Origin: Cenococcum geophilum 1.58
Taxonomy: Eukaryota > Ascomycota > Dothideomycetes > Gloniales > Gloniaceae
Direction of reading: 5' to 3'
Assembly (NCBI GenBank): GCA_001692895.1
Contig: KV748201.1
Location: forward strand, 806,001-870,000
DNA length: 64,000 nt
Positions 13,741 to 24,000 of this stretch are shown here, in pieces; the first letter of the stretch is position 1, and each line of letters opens with the position of its first letter. The notes under the pieces are model-generated. The model saw nothing but the letters and a program-made list of their open reading frames with translations, did no database searches and was not told where the DNA came from. Both the position numbers and the translations under genes were made by a program.

Positions 13741-13769
13741 TTCCGTAAAGAATTAAGAGCGATTAGAAT

Positions 13770-14087
13770 TATAAGAGGCTAGTTTAACCGGAATATATAA
13801 TTATCTAATTAATAGTATAGAATAAGAGTTATAGGTAAGTAGAAGATAAGTTAAGGTAGAACGATCCTTACAAATAAAGGATAAATGCTTTTTAACCTCT
13901 TCTATTTAGAGACTAATTGCTAGTTCTTCTCTAGAGGGGAACCAGCTTCCTATATATTTCTTCTAAGACACTAGTAAAACCTTTCGCCCCTAACCTGTTT
14001 AACTATGTTTTCTAGAATATAGATAGGATATAGATAAAACCTCCTACCGTCTTATCGGATATGTACCTCCTGGGGGGTTCCGTTACA
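13770..14087 (-). repeat. LTR of gypsy B (5' LTR in element orientation)
   Basis: 318-bp partner of 6407-6724. It ends TTCCGTTACA at 14087, followed by the TTATA target duplication. Confidence 0.92.
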
Positions 14088-14092
14088 TTATA

Positions 14093-14716
14093 CCACTCCT
14101 TAATTATTATAAGAGCTTAATATAAATCCGCAGGTAACTAAATATCTTAAGGGTAGTAGTTAGCTTGTTGCGCCTTCTTATAGAAGGCAACAGCTTAGAG
14201 GTAAGTAATCTTAAACTTCCGTAGTAGTAGATTTAGTACAGTCTCGTTCTACCATTGCTCCAGCTTAAAGTAGTATATATTTTTAGTGTTAAATACTACT
14301 AACTTTATGCCAGGAAGAGACTCCTTTTTACTACCTGTAACTGCCTTCCAAACACTTATAAAGCGTGCAGGCGGCGGCGGCGGCGGCGATAACAGCGGCG
14401 GCGNCGAGCCTATATCCTCATCTTCCACCTCTATAAGCTCCTTGGTATTCTTATCCTCGTTCTTATTAACCTTATCTATAGATGTAGGCTCTGCGGGCGT
14501 TGCCGGTAGCAGCGATAGTAACGGCGATGGTAACGGTGACGGTAACGGCGACGGTACTGGTATTATCTTCTACTTCTTTTTCGCCTTCCTCTTTACCTTC
14601 TTCTTAGGCGGCTGTAAGATAGCAGAAGTAGGTATAGATTGAGCCCGCTTTTATTTAGAAGGCTTCAGAGCACGGCCTAACAATTAAGTAGGTAGCTGCT
14701 GCTGTTAGGGCGACAT
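14093..14716 (-). pseudogene. Gene X, 5' portion: low-complexity, NLS-bearing protein of unknown function
   Basis: Starts at the ATG at 14716 and stays in one frame to the gypsy B insertion, where codon 208 is TGG. Visible features: a Gln-rich N-terminus; a very basic block PKKKVKRKAKKK from residue 37, like a nuclear localisation signal; a Pro/Ser repeat (PSPLPSPLPSP); an acidic linker (ELIEVEDEDIGS); a poly-Pro run encoded by the GGC microsatellite near 14370-14400; then a more globular stretch (ARFISVWKAVTG onward). The few stops fall at Gln-like positions. One N lies at 14404. The gene continues at 6401-5586. Its upstream region is occupied by a retroposon-like insertion 58 bp before the ATG. 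It could be a host gene or an unclassified transposon ORF. Confidence 0.55.
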
Positions 14717-15469
14717 AAGATGCAACACTAAGATTTCTATATAATTGACTTAACTAGGTAACGCGCCAGCTTTACTATTTAGGCACTTTTTTTATTATTT
14801 TTTTTTATATCCGTTGTATTATACTATGTACAATACTGCGCATGCAGCCTCTAGGCTATGGCGCTATAGTTCTATATACATGAATCCTTTCTAGGCAGCT
14901 TAACATGTACTAGTAGCTAAGTGGACACTCTGGCCCGTTTTTAAAATGCTAGGGGAGCTCTAGCGACTGGTGTTTTTTCGTTCTGGTATTTTGCTTACTA
15001 TGGTCCAGTTCGTACCAAGAAAACTAAGGAAATCCTGGCTCTTTTATCTATTTCTGCCGTATTCTGCCGTTCCTAGAGTAGAAAAAGCGCTCTAAAAGAA
15101 TGATTTTTATTAAATAGTTTTGCACTTAAGAATAAGAGGCGTTACAATAGCTTGCTAGCTTGGAAGCAGCTACCAATTACCCCTAAAGCGACTTTTTATC
15201 CTATACCCTATCTCTTCTCCTTGCTAAAGAAATGGGTAGGGAATTAGTAATTAATAGCTACTCTCCCCAAAAGTAGGCTATTAATGGTATTTTATAAGGG
15301 CGAACCTCGTTACATAAACCTACTCCCATAGAAAATTTTACACGAGGTTTTCTGTATAAGGTATAAACAACCAATTCGCCTATACACTTATAATAATTAA
15401 CTCTTATAATGGTAAAGCGCGGGCCCCTTCCCCTATCCCCATAGCTACTTAGCAGTGCATCGTCTGGTC

Positions 15470-15512
15470 GCGGTACGCCTACGGTGCGCCTACGGTACGC
15501 CTGCGTCCTCCT
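15470..15512. repeat. Short tandem repeat, about 11-bp unit
   Basis: Three imperfect copies of a GCGCCTACGGT-like unit, immediately before the 35-bp array. Confidence 0.6.
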
Positions 15513-15535
15513 ATAGTTTGATTGCTATAGCGCGA

Positions 15536-16107
15536 CAGCCGTAGACCGGTTGTAGTAGAGGTCGTCTACAGTATAACGGCCTGTAGACTGGTTGTAGAAG
15601 GTCGTCTGCTCTGCAGCAGACTGGTTGTAGAGGAGGTCGTCTGCCCTGCGGCAGACTGGTTGTAGAGATTGTCTGCCCTGCGGCAGACAGTGTAGAGAGT
15701 CGTCCTACCCTGCGGCAGACTGGTTGTAGAGGAGGTCGTCTGCCCTGCGGCAGACTGGTTGTAGAGGAGGTCGTCTGCCCTGCGGCAGACTGGTTGTAGA
15801 GGAGGTCGTCTGCCCTGCGGCAGACTGGTTGTAGAGGTCGTCTGCCCTGCGGCAGACAGTTGTAGAGGAGGTCCGTCTACCCTGCGGCAGACAGTTGTAG
15901 AGGAGGTCGTCTGCCCTGCGGCAGACAGTTGTAGAGGAGGTCGTCTGCCCTGCGGCAGACAGTTGTAGAGGGGGTCGTCTGCTCTGCGGCAGACTGGTTG
16001 TAGAGGAGGTCGTCTGCTCTGTGGCAGACTGGTTGTAGAGGAGGTCGTCTGCTCTGTGGCAGACTGGTTGTAGAGGAGGTCGTCTGCTCTGTGGCAGACT
16101 GGTTGTG
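15536..16107. repeat. Minisatellite of about 17 copies of a 35-bp hairpin-forming unit
   Basis: The unit contains GTCTGCC CTGC GGCAGAC, 7-bp perfect arms around a 4-nt loop, followed by TGGTTGTAGAGGAGGTC. Middle units are near identical; edge units diverge (GTCTGCTCTGTGGCAGAC at the right). Some copies are 31-36 bp. It has no spacers, so it is not a CRISPR array. It keeps CA and TG, unlike the flanking DNA. Confidence 0.9.
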
Positions 16108-16231
16108 GTGGAATCGTTGGTTGTGGTAGCTAGCGTCGTGGTGACGTGTCTTTAGGGGGTATACAACCGGCGGCGCCCTTGCGACGACGAACGGAGGAGC
16201 AAAGGGGAGGCGACGGACTATTTAGGCACTT

Positions 16232-16584
16232 ACAATAGGTAGTTAACGTATTATTGGTGGTTAAAATTAAAAGAATTACCCCTTATATAAATTTTGGTGG
16301 GGGGCAATGCGGCTCTTTCGTCCTTAAGCGAGTTCCCGATCTTTTGCAAACGACAGTATCCTATCCGAGAATAGTCCGGCTATCGGATAATATCTAGATA
16401 ATATCTAGATATCTATAAAATTTTAACTACAAAACTAAACCTTTATCCCCTATTGTACGACGCTATACAAAGGCGGGCTGAAAATGGTCCATTTTCATTT
16501 GTTGCCGAAGTAAGGAATTTTCTTAGCAAATCCCACCAAAAACTCCTCTCTTTAGCAATAATAAAAAATGCATTTCTTACCCCA
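16232..16584. other. Non-coding 5' flank of the second Tc1-type element
   Basis: No gene is supported. It includes a GGTGGGGGG run near 16295 that might be part of a terminal repeat, and an inverted-repeat-rich stretch with repeated TATCTAGATA near 16390-16415. The open frame reaching back to 16453 is an upstream extension of the transposase frame without an ATG. Confidence 0.4.
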
Positions 16585-17378
16585 ATGGCTCCGCAAACTA
16601 GTAATCTTAATCATGCTGTCTTTTTAACTTATTTGCAGTACGTAGGTATAGCTAAAGCTGCGCGTAAGTCTAGAATCCATCAAAAAACAGCTATAAATAT
16701 TAAGAATCGAGCCGTAAAGATCGAAATTTAACTTATAGACGCTGGCCTCCTATTACTAATAATTTAAGAACTTGTTTTAAGGAAAGAAGGGAGTAAAGTA
16801 AAGCTAAAGATTAGTGCTAAAGAGGTGATAGGCTTATTAGGGGCTTGTATGCTTAATAAGAAGTAAAGAAAGAAGTTATAATATGTTATTGCTTATAAAG
16901 AAGGCTTTTTTAACCTCTACCGCCGTACGATTAAATAGAAACTCCGTAAGCGAGGTTTACGACGCTATAAAGCTACTAAAAAGCTTAGTTTAACTGACAT
17001 TTAACGGGTATAAAGATACGAGGTTACTTTATCTTAAAAAAAACTAGGGAATAAAAGAGTAGAGGAAGGTTATATTCTTAAACAAAGCATTAATTATTAT
17101 CTCTACCGCTTACAGTACTTAAACCCTCTTTTAATTTCTAGATAAGCGACATTATAATAATTATATTAATCGCCGGTATAATAACTACTTAAAGGTAATA
17201 CTTTGGGGGTGTTTTATATATAATTATAAAGGTTCTTATTATATTTACTACCCTAAAACCAAGTTCCAAAAAGTAGAGAATTAGAATATTATTAAGGCTT
17301 TTTAATAACGGCGAAATTAAGGTAGAATATTAAATTACTTTTAACTTATAAGAATAAGAAAGAAAAGAGAAGTAGAAT
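16585..17378 (+). pseudogene. Second Tc1-type transposase, truncated by an LTR insertion
   Basis: Starts at the ATG at 16585 (MAPQTSNLN). It shows a helix-turn-helix block (YLQYVGIAKAARKSRIHQKT, then NIKNRAVKIEI), a second domain (RRTIK.KLRKRGLRRYKATKKL near 16920-16985), a weak first catalytic Asp block near 17145 (SDI), and the conserved downstream block GVFYI.L.RFLLYLLP, which corresponds to the family's WGCFxYxxKGPxxIYxPE. Stops sit at Gln/Trp positions. The frame ends at the LTR-like sequence starting at 17379; the second Asp and C-terminus are lost. It is a different lineage from the copy at 1-861. Confidence 0.75.
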
Positions 17379-17624
17379 GTTACGGCGCTGGTAGAAAACG
17401 GTAGATTGTGGTGGTGGATTGTGGCGGACAATCGTAGACAGTTTCTTACTGTTTTAGATAGTCGCAGTCACGTGACCAGAGGATCGCATAAAACCTCGAG
17501 CGGCGCTACCCTTCTTCCCTTTTCCTTTCTCTAGCTTTAGATCCTCGTTTATAGACAATCCAATCGTATAGGCTCGCGCGACCCTTTTGCCGTGCTCGTG
17601 CCTCGATTAACTAAGTCGCTAACA
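17379..17624 (+). repeat. Probable LTR (246 bp) of an unplaced retroelement
   Basis: Begins TGTTACGG and ends GTCGCTAACA, the usual TG...CA termini. It holds a TATA-like GCATAAAA and a GTCACGTGAC palindrome, and is less RIP-mutated than its surroundings. No partner copy is present in the window, so it may be a solo or truncated LTR. Confidence 0.5.
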
Positions 17625-18960
17625 TAGAATATAAAGGGATAGAGGTGGCTAACGAAAAGAGCTTTATAGGAAGTCTATTAGAAAAATAATTAGTTTAAAA
17701 ATGGCCCCTCTTAAGAAGGTATTAATAATACTTAATATATTTATAAAGTAATTAAACCGCTCTTAATTCCATTTTAAAAAAATATCTCTTTATAGATATA
17801 TAAACCTAAAGAGTTTAAGTGCGATATTTTATTCCCTTCTCCTTTTAGCAAGATAACGCTCTTTTATATACCTTAAAATAAACAAAACAGCGGCTTAAAA
17901 AGGAAGGAATACTAATATATAAGCATATAAGCAATTCCTCTAATATAAACACTATAGAATCGACTTTAATACTAATAAAAATAGCAATTATAAAGGATTA
18001 GGAGGCGCCGTTAAATATAGAGTAGATAGATAAAGTATAGAGGGGTTAATAAGAGTTAATACTATAAGATAAAATACGTGCTATAGTTGCTAGAATAGCT
18101 GTAATTAATACTCTTATAATTAATTGCGAAGGAGGAAATAAATTTTATAGTTAATGTAAAAAGAATAAGTTATATTAAGTGTACTTTAGATATAATACAA
18201 ATTTTAATAGAGGGAGGGGTACCCCACTTTAAATTTCGCTTAAAAACAGACCATTTTTAATGCCGCGCGCCTTTGTAAATATAGCTAGTACTAGTAAAAT
18301 TCACCCTAAAAACTTTAACGATAATAATTCCTTTAAAGTTAATATACTTTCTGCCCTTTAAGTAGCGTTAAGATTAAAGCTAATACTAATTTAATTCTAA
18401 CTACTTATATAACATAGATCTTAAGACAAGTCTCCTTAATTTATAAATATACTTATATGGCAATAAAGGAAAAAAAGACTTATATAAAGAAACGCTACTT
18501 TTATAAATACTATCCTCCTTAAAACCTAAAAGGATATTATTTCTTAACCGTTAGATTATAAGGCTATCTTTAAAAAAATATATTAAATAGAATCTAGTAG
18601 AGAATTAGAAGCGTATAATAGTAAAAGATTAAGGGGAGAGATATCTTTTAGAACTATATTAAAAGCTTTTAGTAAAAGAAGAAGTTTAAGGTCTTAAGAG
18701 TAAGGTTCTAAAGTATATAGTATATTAAAATACTATAAAGCAAGCACTTCTAGATCTAATTATTATATAATAGCTAGAGTTATATACTTTTATAAAAATA
18801 TTAAATTAAAAAGCTATAAGGGCGTGAAGAGACTTTAGGGAAGATTTGAAGGAATGATATAAATTTTATCTAAATCTAAGGGTATATAGTTCTTGCTAAG
18901 AACAAGACATTACGTAAAGAAGAGAAAGGAATAACAAGAGAATTATATAATTAAATAGTC
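17625..18960 (+). pseudogene. Retroelement gag-like remnant, A-rich, uncertain
   Basis: Follows the LTR-like block at 17379-17624. An ATG at 17701 opens a plus-strand frame that can be read with stops at Gln-like positions. Near 18130-18180 it has a Cys/His-poor zinc-knuckle-like block (GGNKFYS.CKKNKLY), which would fit a copia-type gag after RIP. I found no protease, integrase or reverse transcriptase motif, so the element appears truncated before the polypurine tract of gypsy C. Family assignment is weak. Confidence 0.3.
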
Positions 18961-19134
18961 AGGGGCTTAGTGGTCGATGCGTGCGCATATACGCACGCGG
19001 TCTTTAACGGACTTTAGTAGAATTTAATTAATTTAGCAGAATTCGATTAAAGCGTTAGAATTTATCTATTAAGTGTTTTACTAAGACATTCCTACTATAA
19101 CTGGGCTAGTCCTATTATAGTATCCCCCCTTTTA
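18961..19134 (-). repeat. Presumed 3' LTR edge and polypurine tract of gypsy C
   Basis: Read on the minus strand, AAAAGGGGGGA (about 19124-19134) is followed by TACTATAATAGG, a typical polypurine tract then LTR start (TG changed to TA). The far LTR end is not resolved. A near-perfect palindrome, GCGTGCG/CGCACGC, lies near 18978-18998. Confidence 0.5.
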
Positions 19135-19489
19135 GCCAAAGGTCTAAATAATTTAATTTTAGTTAAGACTTATAACTTATCGCGTATTATATTTTCGCGT
19201 TAGGTAGTAGTATAAAGTTTTACTAATTCTATCATTAAATAGGCTAATTAGGATTTTCTATCCCCGGGATAGAAAATCGCTATTAGCTTGGTTAAGGTGG
19301 TAAGCAGAACTAATATCTTTATAATAGGTCTTAGTAAGACAGATCTAACCAATTAGATAACTTTAACTAGTGGTTAAAGTTTTTTAATATCTTATATATT
19401 ATATAATTATATTATAAACGTTATAATATATTTTAAGTTCCTTTTAATTTTAAGCTTCCTACTATTATATTTTGTATATTTATATTAGG
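19135..19489. other. 3' untranslated region of gypsy C
   Basis: AT-rich and non-coding. It lies between the chromodomain end and the polypurine tract of element C and contains the CCCCGGG palindrome listed separately. Confidence 0.5.
19254..19276. promoter_or_regulatory. Perfect 11-bp-arm palindrome, shared with the copia 3' region
   Basis: TTTTCTATCCC C GGGATAGAAAA. The same motif with one arm mismatch stands at 47995-48017 in an unrelated retroelement, and about 40 bp around it are similar (ending ATCGCTATTAG here, ATCGCCATTAG there). A role in transcription end or expression is inference. Confidence 0.6.
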
Positions 19490-20114
19490 TGGCAGTTATT
19501 TACCTTTATATTATATCCATCTAGCTAAAGCAGGCCGTAAAGGATAGTCTTTGTAGAATTCTTTTACTAGGGAAGGCGCGTCGGTCTTAATCTGGTTATA
19601 GGTTTCCTAAGTTTATATTATATATCCTTCCCATTTAATAAGGAGTTTAAATTATTTAGATTATATTTTCTATTATATATTATTAATAAAGTTAATAAAG
19701 TAAGAACTGTTACCATTGTTAATAATTATAGGAGGTAGTAGTGGCACTTCGCGAGTTATAGGTTTACCCTTTAAGGGTTATAGTAAGTTTACGTAAAACG
19801 TTAGATATATTTTTATTTTAGTTAGTAGTTTAAGCTTATAAGCGTATAGGCTTAGTTTCTTTTTAATTTGGTATAGGCCTATAAACTTCTAGTCTAGTTT
19901 CTTTAAGGGTCGTTAAGTCTTTAGGTTTTATATATTTAGGTAAACTATATTACCTTCCTTAAAGTCCTANANNGNAGCTCGTNCTTTATTTATATNCTAT
20001 TNNTATACTATTTAAGCGTACGCTAATTTACTTTATAATAGTTCCGTTAACTACTTTATTTAATTAGCAAAGTTATATACGTTAATTAGTTAAATCCTCT
20101 TAATTATAGGGCCT
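19490..20114 (-). pseudogene. Gypsy C integrase C-terminus and chromodomain
   Basis: Minus-strand frame with the integrase C-terminal block (VYLYTRNLKTKRPSKKLDYR-like near 19900-19960, then YKLKLLTKIKIYLTFYVNLL and PITREVPLLPPIIINNG) and a chromodomain (LLIKWEGY, then TYNQIKTDAPSLVKEF near 19560-19660). Unresolved bases (N) lie at 19970-20002. The frame stops at the ACGT target of the 20.3-kb DNA element and resumes at 40463, reading PKINIIRRPYN across the rebuilt site. Confidence 0.85.
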
Positions 20115-20118
20115 ACGT

Positions 20119-20141
20119 CAGGAAAAAATTTACCAGCATTT
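20119..20141 (+). repeat. Left terminal inverted repeat of the 20.3-kb element
   Basis: 23 bp starting CAGGAAAAAATTTACC. A diverged internal copy (CGAAAAAATTTACTAGCAT) recurs near 20472-20490. Confidence 0.85.
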
Positions 20142-21069
20142 ATTTTTACTTTTCAGCCATTTCAGCATTTCCTAGCATTTCCTAGCATTTCCAGCATTTC
20201 CTAGCATTTAGCAGCTAAATGCTAAGACTTAATTATAAATGCCGCATTTAGCTACTAAGTGCTAACTATAAGATTACTAAGCATACATAAAAGTATAAAT
20301 TTTATAAATTTTATATTTTATATATATTTTATTAATATTAGTAAGTATGCATAAAAGTATAATTTTATAATTTTAGTGATTTTAATAATTTTTATATTTT
20401 ATATTTTATATATTATTAATAAATATTAAAGTTACTACCCCTATAAAAATCTCGCTAAGGCTCTAGCATTACGAAAAAATTTACTAGCATCTTAAGTTAG
20501 GTTTATGCTAATCTAGCAATTTCGGCATTTAGCCGCATTTAGTTGCATTTTACGGCTATATACTATACCGCCAATAACAATGCTACAATTTGCGGCTAAA
20601 CGCTACTTTAATAATAACAGTGCTGTAAGCTGCAGCTTATTATAGTATGAGCCACTTATTATAGTACGAGCCGACTATTACGGTATAAGCTAACTGTTAA
20701 GGTACGAGGTAAAAGTATATAATTAATATCGCGTAAAGATCTATATAGGAGGTAAGGTAGTATATATACGCGTTATTTAGGGATTAGGTCCGTGCTTATA
20801 TATACGCGTACGCTTATAAGCCAAATTATAACAACGCGTGTTAGTCCTATAACACAGCTTAATACTCTCTTAAGGATGGTAATACTGGAAACATTTTAGT
20901 TAACTAAGTTTACTATATACGATACGCTACTACTTATAAGTTACTAAAAGACACGTCCCTTAGCCCGCATATACGCCACTATACAATCATAATAGGTTTT
21001 GCTATATAGTAACTATATATAGTGTTCAGAACTATCTATAGTTATATTATACTCTTACAATCGTTACTA
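20142..21069. repeat. Left subterminal region with short repeats
   Basis: No gene is seen. It has tandem AGCATTTCCT units at about 20150-20210, an internal TIR-like copy near 20472, and repeated TTATAGTACGAGCC-like units near 20640-20700. Such clustered motifs commonly serve as transposase binding sites; that role is inferred. Confidence 0.55.
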
Positions 21070-24000
21070 GCATTAGATAGTCTTAGTGTCTTCCTTCTTA
21101 CCTTAGCCTACTTTTAAGCTTAAATTGGCCTTCTCCTTATATACTAACTTCTGCAGTAATAACGTAAATTTAGTTAACTTTAATATCCTTTACTTAATAC
21201 TCGACTTCTAATTAGCTATAATAGTACTATAGCAGACGGGCTTAGTCTATCCTCGTTAATTTATCTAAGTAAATAGTTACTTTACCTCCAAAAGCTTATA
21301 GCTTAGCTTAACTATAATAGTATAATTTGCGCGCTATAGGTTAATGGCCAGCCTAATTAATGCGAAGGTACAAAGTAGGATCCACTTAGAGTTATTAGTA
21401 TTAAAGGTTTACTGAGCCTTAGCCTTCTTAATATTAAATATACTGGCTGCATAGTGGAGCACCTTATCTTTACTATATTCTTTATATAGCCTATTAAACC
21501 AACAAGCTAGTATAAGAGGTAAGTAAGTAGTAATAATAATCTTATACGCTAAACTATCCGTCCGTTTTTCGTTATAAACACAATTATAGATTTTTTTAGC
21601 TTTAAAGAACTTTGCATTCTATTAAAAATAGCGGTTAAGCATATTAGTAAACTCCTTACTAAGCGGGTTAGTAGTTTACTTAGCGATAATTAGGTCCTTA
21701 AGTGTGCAACTCTAAGTTTTTAGGCATTTGTTATTAGACTTATTAGACTTAATTATAATAGGGGTATGCTAGTCCTAGTATTAAACAACCTAGGCTACGC
21801 TTACTGCCGTTTTTGCGTTAGTGTATAACTCGGCTTAGGTAAGTTTTGGTATCTTAGGTTTAGTATTTAGATCGCTGCCATCTTCCTCCTATATAGCAAG
21901 AAGTTCCTTATATTGGCGCCTCTGCTCTATCCTTACTCGGTCCTCTATAGCTATAATTATAGCCGCCTTAGTATTATTAGGGTCGGCCTATAACATAACT
22001 AATTTAAAATAGCTATTCTTTAGGATAAGCTTTTACTAATTAAACCAGAGTGTTAACTCCCCTCTATATATCTAAAACGTTAGAATGACTATACGGAAAA
22101 ATATAGCCAGTTCGCCGAATTTCTTATCTACTATTACTCTAAATAGGTTAGTCTTCGCATCCTTATAAAGACAGTTAAATTCCTTCTTCTTTAGCTAGAT
22201 GTTTTCTTCTTTAAGCTTAAGCAGTACTTTAAACTCCGTTCCCTTTAGCTTATCTACTTTCTCCTACTCGGGCCTCTTTAATCCTACTATAATAAACCGC
22301 ATTAGTTACATTAGGTTCCTATTATTAGGCGTACCAAACGCACCCTATACGGCAGGGCTGCGATTATACGTAATATGGTACTCCTTAACTACATCCTTAA
22401 TAAACAATATTAAGACTCTACCGGTTGCGTCTAGGTAGCATTCGTCCCAAAGGATACGCCCAACCTATATTATACTCTTTAATTTCTAATATAATCTAGG
22501 AGTTTTGCCCTTTAGGTATTTCTATATACTAGTTTATATAGTAATAAACCTGCGTATTAGTCGTATGGTAATATAATTTTGCGTAGTAATTAGAAGGAAT
22601 TAAGTTAAGTATCTTGGCGCTAATAGTTCCGTCGCATTAGGGGTAGGGTAATAATTATTCTTAAACCTAGCTTTACCCCACGGGTGTAATAGGAGAGTCT
22701 TGCCAACCAGATATATATTATTATTATTCTCCTATTATTCCTTATTGGTCCACTTAAGAGCCTTATAGATTTATAGCTATTCGTCCTTTTTTAGTTTACT
22801 AAATATCTTAACTTTATTATAGCTAGGGGCGAGAATTATAATCTAGGGCGGGTTAGGGCGCTTTATAATCGCGCCGTCTTATAATATTATACTCACGTCC
22901 TTTAGAAATCCTAGCAGGCCCGGGGTTAGCGTAAAGACAACTAAGTAGCCTCGCTGTGGGTCTATAGGGTATAGTTTCTTAAAGTTATCTTTGTAGTAGT
23001 ATATAATCAGCTGCTTTACTACCTATAGGCATTTTACATCCGGCGAATACATCTTAGGTAAGTGGCAGATTACATCCCTAGCGGCTCGGGCCTCTTAAAC
23101 GTCTATTACGTTCTAATAATAAAAGTAGTTTATTAGCTATTAAGTAATTATTTATATAGTCTTACCCGCGCTAAGTTCGTCTACACAAATACCGCCTCCT
23201 TTAATTGTCCTCTCTTACTTAAATACCTAAGCTATATATACTACTTAGTATAGGCTAAATTTAAAGCCTAATACAAGGCCCTAATTAGGGAGTTCAATTA
23301 GGGTAGTCTTAGAAAGTGCTTTTAATAAGACGAGTAGGAAATACTTTAGAGTAAGTAAAATATCTGCCTCTGTTACGTACGCTAGTGCGCTATTTAGGTT
23401 ATCCTTCCCGGCCTTATAGAGCTAGGCTAAGAAAGATTACTAGTTAAGCTCTTCCTCTACGTCTACGTCTTAGTCATTATTATTAACTAAATCCTTATCT
23501 TAGTCGTTATTATTAACCAAATCCTTGTCTTAGTCGTTATCATTAACTAAATCCTTATCTTTATCTCTACTCTCTGCGTCCTTAGAGTTAGTATAATATA
23601 AGAACTAATTATCATATCCACTGGCATATTACGGCAATTTACTGTCCTTTACGGTAACATCTTAAGGGGTATTAATAGTTGGCAATACGGCAGTAGGGTT
23701 GTCTATTATATCGTCAGGCTAGTATATACCTTTAGGTTCGGTAATAGGTTACGGCGATTTACTATTATCTGCGGCAATTTCTCCGGTACTGCTGTTACTT
23801 ACTAATATAGGCTTATAGGCAGATAGGTTACGTCTTTCCTTTACTAATTACCTTCTGCGCACAACTGGCTTATTATTACTATTTTCTATAAGGGTGTCTA
23901 CCGCTAATTCTACTTAAGGGCGTTTCCTACTTCTATTTAGGCTAGCCTTACAACTATTTAACTTCCTAGGCACGACCGGCTTACTTTCGTTATCCTCCGC

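Larger units (their letters stand above)
6402..14092 (-). mobile_element. Complete Ty3/gypsy chromovirus B with TSD TTATA
   Basis: The element spans 6407-14087 (7681 bp). Both LTRs are 318 bp and differ mainly by transitions. The 5-bp target duplication TTATA stands at 6402-6406 and 14088-14092. A polypurine tract (minus strand AGAAGGGGAGGTAAT) lies at 6725-6739, next to the lower-coordinate LTR, which fixes the orientation as minus. Removing the element and one TSD rejoins gene X in frame. Confidence 0.92.
14774..16231 (-). mobile_element. Retroposon-like insertion with 15-bp TSD and A-rich tail
   Basis: The 15-bp sequence ACTATTTAGGCACTT occurs at 14774-14788 and again at 16217-16231. Directly inside the left copy is a T-rich run (A-rich on the minus strand, about 14789-14810), the arrangement expected of a target-primed (LINE/SINE-type) insertion on the minus strand. 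The insert (14789-16216, 1428 bp) has no convincing ORF. It carries a 35-bp tandem array near its inferred 5' end, like promoter monomers of some LINEs. It is visibly less depleted in CA/TG than its neighbours. Classification is inferred from structure only. Confidence 0.6.

Noticed and set aside
14286..14642. 118-codon plus-strand ORF with poly-Gly
   Set aside because: It is the complement of gene X, whose minus frame continues in register through the gypsy B junction; the poly-Gly is the reverse of a poly-Pro run.
15536..16107. CRISPR array
   Set aside because: Repeats are contiguous 35-bp units without variable spacers, in eukaryotic DNA with no cas genes.
22199..22438. 79-codon plus-strand ORF
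   Set aside because: Antisense to the SNF2 helicase, whose motif II lies at its end in the confirmed minus frame.
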